This document shows, in pieces, positions 60,924 through 64,000 of a stretch of DNA of 64,000 nucleotides. The DNA comes from Pseudomonas akapageensis. Its GTDB lineage: Bacteria > Pseudomonadota > Gammaproteobacteria > Pseudomonadales > Pseudomonadaceae. Location: the NCBI RefSeq assembly GCF_011355085.1, contig NZ_VXCP01000036.1:1-64000 (forward strand), written 5' to 3'. Numbering within the stretch: position 1 is the stretch's first letter; every line of letters begins with the position of its first letter. The position numbers and the translations under genes are program-made. The notes under the pieces were generated by a model. It saw only the letters and a program-made list of their open reading frames with translations, had not been told where the DNA came from and did no database searches.

Positions 60924-62840
60924 TTACTTGTGGTCTTTGACTTCTTCGAACTCAGCGTCGACGACGTCGTCATGCTTGCCAGCTTCTTCAGCAGGCTGAG
61001 CAGCCGCTTCCGGCTTTTCCGCCTGCTCGGCATACATCTTCTGCGCCACAGGAGCGGAAACCTTGGACAGCTCTTCGACCTTGGCTTCGATTGCTGCCTT
61101 GTCGTCGCCTTTCACAGCGGCTTCCAGGGCAACAACAGCAGCTTCGATCGCAGTTTTCTCTTCCGCGGTCACCTTGTCACCGGCATCGGCGACCATCTTG
61201 CGAGTCGAATGAACCAGCGCGTCACCCTGGTTACGGGCAGTGGCCAGCTCTTCGAACTTGCGGTCTTCCTCGGCGTTGACTTCAGCGTCGCGAACCATCT
61301 GCTGAATTTCTTCCTCGGACAGGCCGGAGTTGGCCTTGATAACGATCGACTGCTGCTTGCCAGTGGCCTTGTCCTTGGCACCTACGTGCAGGATGCCGTT
61401 GGCGTCGATGTCGAAGGTCACTTCGATTTGCGGCACACCACGTGGAGCCGGTGGAATCTCGGCCAGGTCGAACTTGCCCAGGGACTTGTTCTGGGCCGCT
61501 TGCTTGCGCTCGCCTTGCAGCACGTGAATGGTCACGGCGCTCTGGTTGTCATCGGCAGTGGAGAACACCTGCGACTTCTTGGTCGGGATGGTGGTGTTCT
61601 TCTCGATCAGCGCGGTCATCACGCCACCCATGGTTTCGATACCCAGGGTCAGCGGGCTGACGTCGAGCAGCAGAACGTCCTTCACGTCACCAGCCAATAC
61701 GGCGCCCTGGATGGCAGCACCCATGGCAACGGCTTCGTCCGGGTTGACGTCCTTGCGGGCTTCTTTGCCGAAGAAATCGGTAACCAGCTTCTGTACCAGC
61801 GGCATACGGGTCTGACCGCCGACCAGGATCACATCGTTGATCTTGCTGACGTCGATACCGGCATCTTTCATGGCGATGCGGCAAGGCTCGATGGTGCGCT
61901 GAACCAGGTCTTCGACCAGCGATTCCAGCTTGGCGCGGGAGATCTTGACGTTCAGGTGCTTCGGACCGGTTGCGTCTGCGGTGATGTACGGCAGGTTGAC
62001 GTCGGTCTGCTGGCTGGAAGACAGCTCGATCTTGGCTTTTTCAGCGGCTTCTTTCAGGCGCTGCATGGCCAGCGGGTCACCCTTGAGGTTCATGCCGCTT
62101 TCTTTCTTGAACTCGTCCACGAGGTAGTCGATCAGACGGATGTCGAAGTCTTCACCACCGAGGAAAGTGTCACCGTTGGTTGCCAGTACTTCGAACTGGT
62201 GCTCACCGTCGACTTCAGCGATCTCGATCACCGACACGTCGAAGGTACCGCCACCCAGGTCGTAAACGATCACGGTGTGATCGCCCTTGGCCTTGTCCAT
62301 GCCATATGCCAGAGCAGCAGCGGTCGGTTCATTGATGATGCGCTTGACGTCCAGACCGGCAATACGACCAGCATCTTTAGTGGCCTGACGCTGGCTGTCG
62401 TTGAAATACGCAGGTACGGTGATGACCGCTTCAGTCACTGCTTCGCCGAGGTAGTCTTCGGCGGTCTTCTTCATCTTTTTCAGGATTTCAGCCGAGATTT
62501 GTGGCGGTGCCATTTTCTGGCCGTTCACTTCTACCCAGGCGTCGTTGTTGTCAGCCTTGACGATCTTGTAAGGGACCATCTGGATGTCTTTCTGTACGAC
62601 TTCTTCGTCGAAACGACGGCCGATCAGACGCTTCACCGCATACAGGGTGTTGTGCGGGTTGGTTACAGCCTGACGCTTGGCGGACTGGCCGACCAGGATC
62701 TCGCCATCGTTGGCGTAAGCGATGATCGACGGCGTGGTACGAGCGCCTTCAGCGTTCTCGATAACCTTGACGTTGCCGTTTTCCAGAATGGAGACGCAGG
62801 AGTTGGTAGTCCCCAGGTCGATACCGATGATTTTGCCCAT
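60924..62840 (-). CDS. dnaK: DnaK (Hsp70) chaperone
   Basis: ATP-driven chaperone. The 638 residues have the actin-like ATPase domain (GIDLGTTNSCVSI phosphate loop; IVYDLGGGTFDVS), the substrate-binding domain (about 390-500), and a lid with a C-terminal EFEEVKD-type acidic end. ATG 62840 follows an AGAG Shine-Dalgarno; a GTG two codons earlier is less likely. Confidence 0.98.
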   Translation of the reverse strand: MGKIIGIDLGTTNSCVSILENGNVKVIENAEGARTTPSIIAYANDGEILVGQSAKRQAVTNPHNTLYAVKRLIGRRFDEEVVQKDIQMVPYKIVKADNNDAWVEVNGQKMAPPQISAEILKKMKKTAEDYLGEAVTEAVITVPAYFNDSQRQATKDAGRIAGLDVKRIINEPTAAALAYGMDKAKGDHTVIVYDLGGGTFDVSVIEIAEVDGEHQFEVLATNGDTFLGGEDFDIRLIDYLVDEFKKESGMNLKGDPLAMQRLKEAAEKAKIELSSSQQTDVNLPYITADATGPKHLNVKISRAKLESLVEDLVQRTIEPCRIAMKDAGIDVSKINDVILVGGQTRMPLVQKLVTDFFGKEARKDVNPDEAVAMGAAIQGAVLAGDVKDVLLLDVSPLTLGIETMGGVMTALIEKNTTIPTKKSQVFSTADDNQSAVTIHVLQGERKQAAQNKSLGKFDLAEIPPAPRGVPQIEVTFDIDANGILHVGAKDKATGKQQSIVIKANSGLSEEEIQQMVRDAEVNAEEDRKFEELATARNQGDALVHSTRKMVADAGDKVTAEEKTAIEAAVVALEAAVKGDDKAAIEAKVEELSKVSAPVAQKMYAEQAEKPEAAAQPAEEAGKHDDVVDAEFEEVKDHK

Positions 62841-62941
62841 GTTCACTCTCCCGAAACTTGAATTTGGTTGCCGCAGCAGTGGTGGCTAACTGCGGTAGCA
62901 CTTAAACGCTTGACACCTAAATGGGGGCCGTTCGACCGATT

Positions 62942-63511
62942 TCAAGCCTTCTCGTCAATCGAAGGCGAAACCGGTGCCGGCGCCTTGCTGACCACGACCA
63001 TGGCCGGACGCAGCAAGCGACCATTGAGCTGATAGCCCTTCTGGAAAACCTTGAGCACGCTGTTGGGCTCGACCTCGGCACTTTCCTGCATGGCCATGGC
63101 CTGGTGGTGTTCGGCGTTGAACGGCTCGCCGTGCGGATCCAGCGCTTCGAGGTTGTAGCGCTTGAGGGTGTCCTGGAACATTTTCAGGGTCAGCTCGATG
63201 CCTTCGCGCATCGGGCGGATGTTCTCGTCATCCGGATTGGACAGCTCCAGGCCGCGCTCGAGGCTGTCGATCACCGGCAGCAGGTCGCCCGCGAATTTTT
63301 CCAGCGCGAACTTGTGCGCCTTCTCGACGTCCTGTTCGGCACGGCGGCGGACGTTCTGCAAGTCGGCCGCAACGCGCAGGGACTGGTCCTTTGCGGCCGC
63401 CAACTGCTCTTCGAGCACCTGAACACGCGTTGCCAGGTCGTCACCGCCAGCTGCCTCGGCGGCCTGATTAGCATCCGGATTCTGTGTATCCAGAGTCTGT
63501 TCGTCAGCCAT
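62942..63511 (-). CDS. grpE: GrpE nucleotide-exchange factor
   Basis: Releases ADP from DnaK. The 189 residues have a long N-terminal helix pair (about 30-100) and a C-terminal beta domain. Key segments are ADLQNVRRRAEQDV and VLKVFQKGYQLNGRLLRPAMVVV. ATG 63511 follows AAGGAG by about seven bases. It is the first gene of grpE-dnaK-dnaJ. Confidence 0.97.
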   Translation of the reverse strand: MADEQTLDTQNPDANQAAEAAGGDDLATRVQVLEEQLAAAKDQSLRVAADLQNVRRRAEQDVEKAHKFALEKFAGDLLPVIDSLERGLELSNPDDENIRPMREGIELTLKMFQDTLKRYNLEALDPHGEPFNAEHHQAMAMQESAEVEPNSVLKVFQKGYQLNGRLLRPAMVVVSKAPAPVSPSIDEKA

Positions 63512-63564
63512 TAGATCTCTCCTTTCAATTACGTCAGCGAGCTCGACTCGCACTTCTGCCCGCT

Positions 63565-63592
63565 ATATGGGGTCGTAAATTCAAGGTTCAAG
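63565..63592 (-). promoter_or_regulatory. Sigma-32 heat-shock promoter of grpE
   Basis: On the minus strand CTTGAA (-35; plus 63587-63592), a 14-base spacer, and CCCCATAT (-10; plus 63565-63572). This is an almost perfect match to the sigma-32 consensus. Confidence 0.92.
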
Positions 63593-63701
63593 GGTCTTTG
63601 TGACGAGCTGACCATTTCGCCTCATGCCTGCAAGCGATTAAAAGAACACACTCATAACCAAATCGAGCTAACCCGAGGCATTGTCAGCCGCAAATAAAAC
63701 A

Positions 63702-63717
63702 CTGTATAAATAACCAG
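63702..63717 (+). promoter_or_regulatory. LexA (SOS) box upstream of recN
   Basis: CTG-N10-CAG with AT-rich centre (CTGTATAAATAACCAG), 23 bases before the recN start. Matches the gammaproteobacterial LexA operator. Confidence 0.88.
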
Positions 63718-63740
63718 ACCTAACGCCTGGGAGCCGCCCG

Positions 63741-64000
63741 ATGCTGGTGCACCTTTCCGTACACAACTACGCCATCGTCGAACACCTCGACCTCGAACTT
63801 GCCCGCGGAATGAGCGTCATCACCGGTGAAACCGGCGCCGGCAAATCGATCATGCTCGACGCCCTCGGCCTGACCCTCGGCGATCGCGCCGACAGCGGCG
63901 TGGTGCGCCCGGGCGCCGACAAGGCCGATATCCTCGCCACCTTCGATCTGGGCGACATCCCCGAGGCCCAAGCCTGGCTGGCCGAGCGCGACCTGGACAA
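63741..64000 (+). CDS. recN: DNA repair protein RecN, 5' part
   Basis: SMC-like ATPase of double-strand break repair. Only the first 86 codons are in the window; the gene continues past the right edge. It starts MLVHLSVHNYAIVEHLDLEL and has the Walker A motif GETGAGKS, both typical of RecN. A GGGAG Shine-Dalgarno lies about eight bases upstream and a LexA box precedes it, consistent with SOS control. Confidence 0.95.
   Translation, partial: MLVHLSVHNYAIVEHLDLELARGMSVITGETGAGKSIMLDALGLTLGDRADSGVVRPGADKADILATFDLGDIPEAQAWLAERDLD

Overview
The window is a block of core chromosome from a Pseudomonas species. It is most likely from the fluorescens/putida side of the genus and not P. aeruginosa. 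The evidence is high GC with GC-rich third positions, genus-specific genes in the usual order (lpoP-mrcB, prrF, cbrX-cbrA-cbrB-crcZ-pcnB, truB-rpsO-pnp), a single prrF copy instead of a tandem pair, and REPIN-type palindromes of the kind common in fluorescens-group genomes. The gene order follows what I remember of the P. aeruginosa PA4690-PA4763 segment. I see no prophage, insertion sequence, integron, CRISPR array or secretion/defence island.

Layout. 1-6.3 kb (minus): periplasmic methionine sulfoxide reductase msrPQ, phosphatidylserine synthase pssA, and the branched-chain amino acid genes ilvB-ilvH-ilvC with a long leader. 6.4-11.7 kb: a REPIN, yqcC, the PBP1b activator lpoP and mrcB (minus), then a divergent two-domain kinase-like gene. 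11.9-16.3 kb: a TfoX C-terminal-domain protein, the iron-responsive sRNA PrrF with its Fur box, a small Rieske protein, sfsA and an aminotransferase (minus), then dksA-gluQRS. 16.4-23.7 kb: the carbon-catabolite control locus cbrX-cbrA-cbrB-crcZ, followed by pcnB-folK. 23.9-36.5 kb: panBCD, pgi, a second REPIN, acsB, a DUF2236 protein, a thiolase, an rRNA-methyltransferase-like gene, a large DUF748 envelope protein and a third REPIN.

36.7-47.7 kb (minus): a BON-domain periplasmic protein, then, read in transcription order, tpiA-secG-tRNA-Leu-tRNA-fMet-rimP-nusA-infB-rbfA-truB-rpsO-pnp, a continuous translation and RNA-processing block. 47.7-52.7 kb (minus): rlmE, ftsH, folP, glmM. 52.8-64 kb: yhbY (plus), a DUF4149 membrane protein, greA, carA-carB, dapB and the heat-shock set grpE-dnaK-dnaJ (all minus), and the start of recN (plus) at the right edge.

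Regulation visible in the sequence is the most interesting content. The CbrB upstream site, a sigma-54 promoter and the CrcZ RNA form a complete catabolite-repression output module. PrrF has a Fur box over its promoter. grpE has a near-consensus sigma-32 promoter, divergent from a LexA box before recN. carA has an intrinsic terminator in its leader and a perfect palindrome upstream. The nusA operon has stacked terminator hairpins between tRNA-fMet and rimP. An 18-bp hairpin appears to sequester the msrP ribosome-binding site. No wholly new multi-gene system is evident; the best leads are these RNA-level and repeat features.
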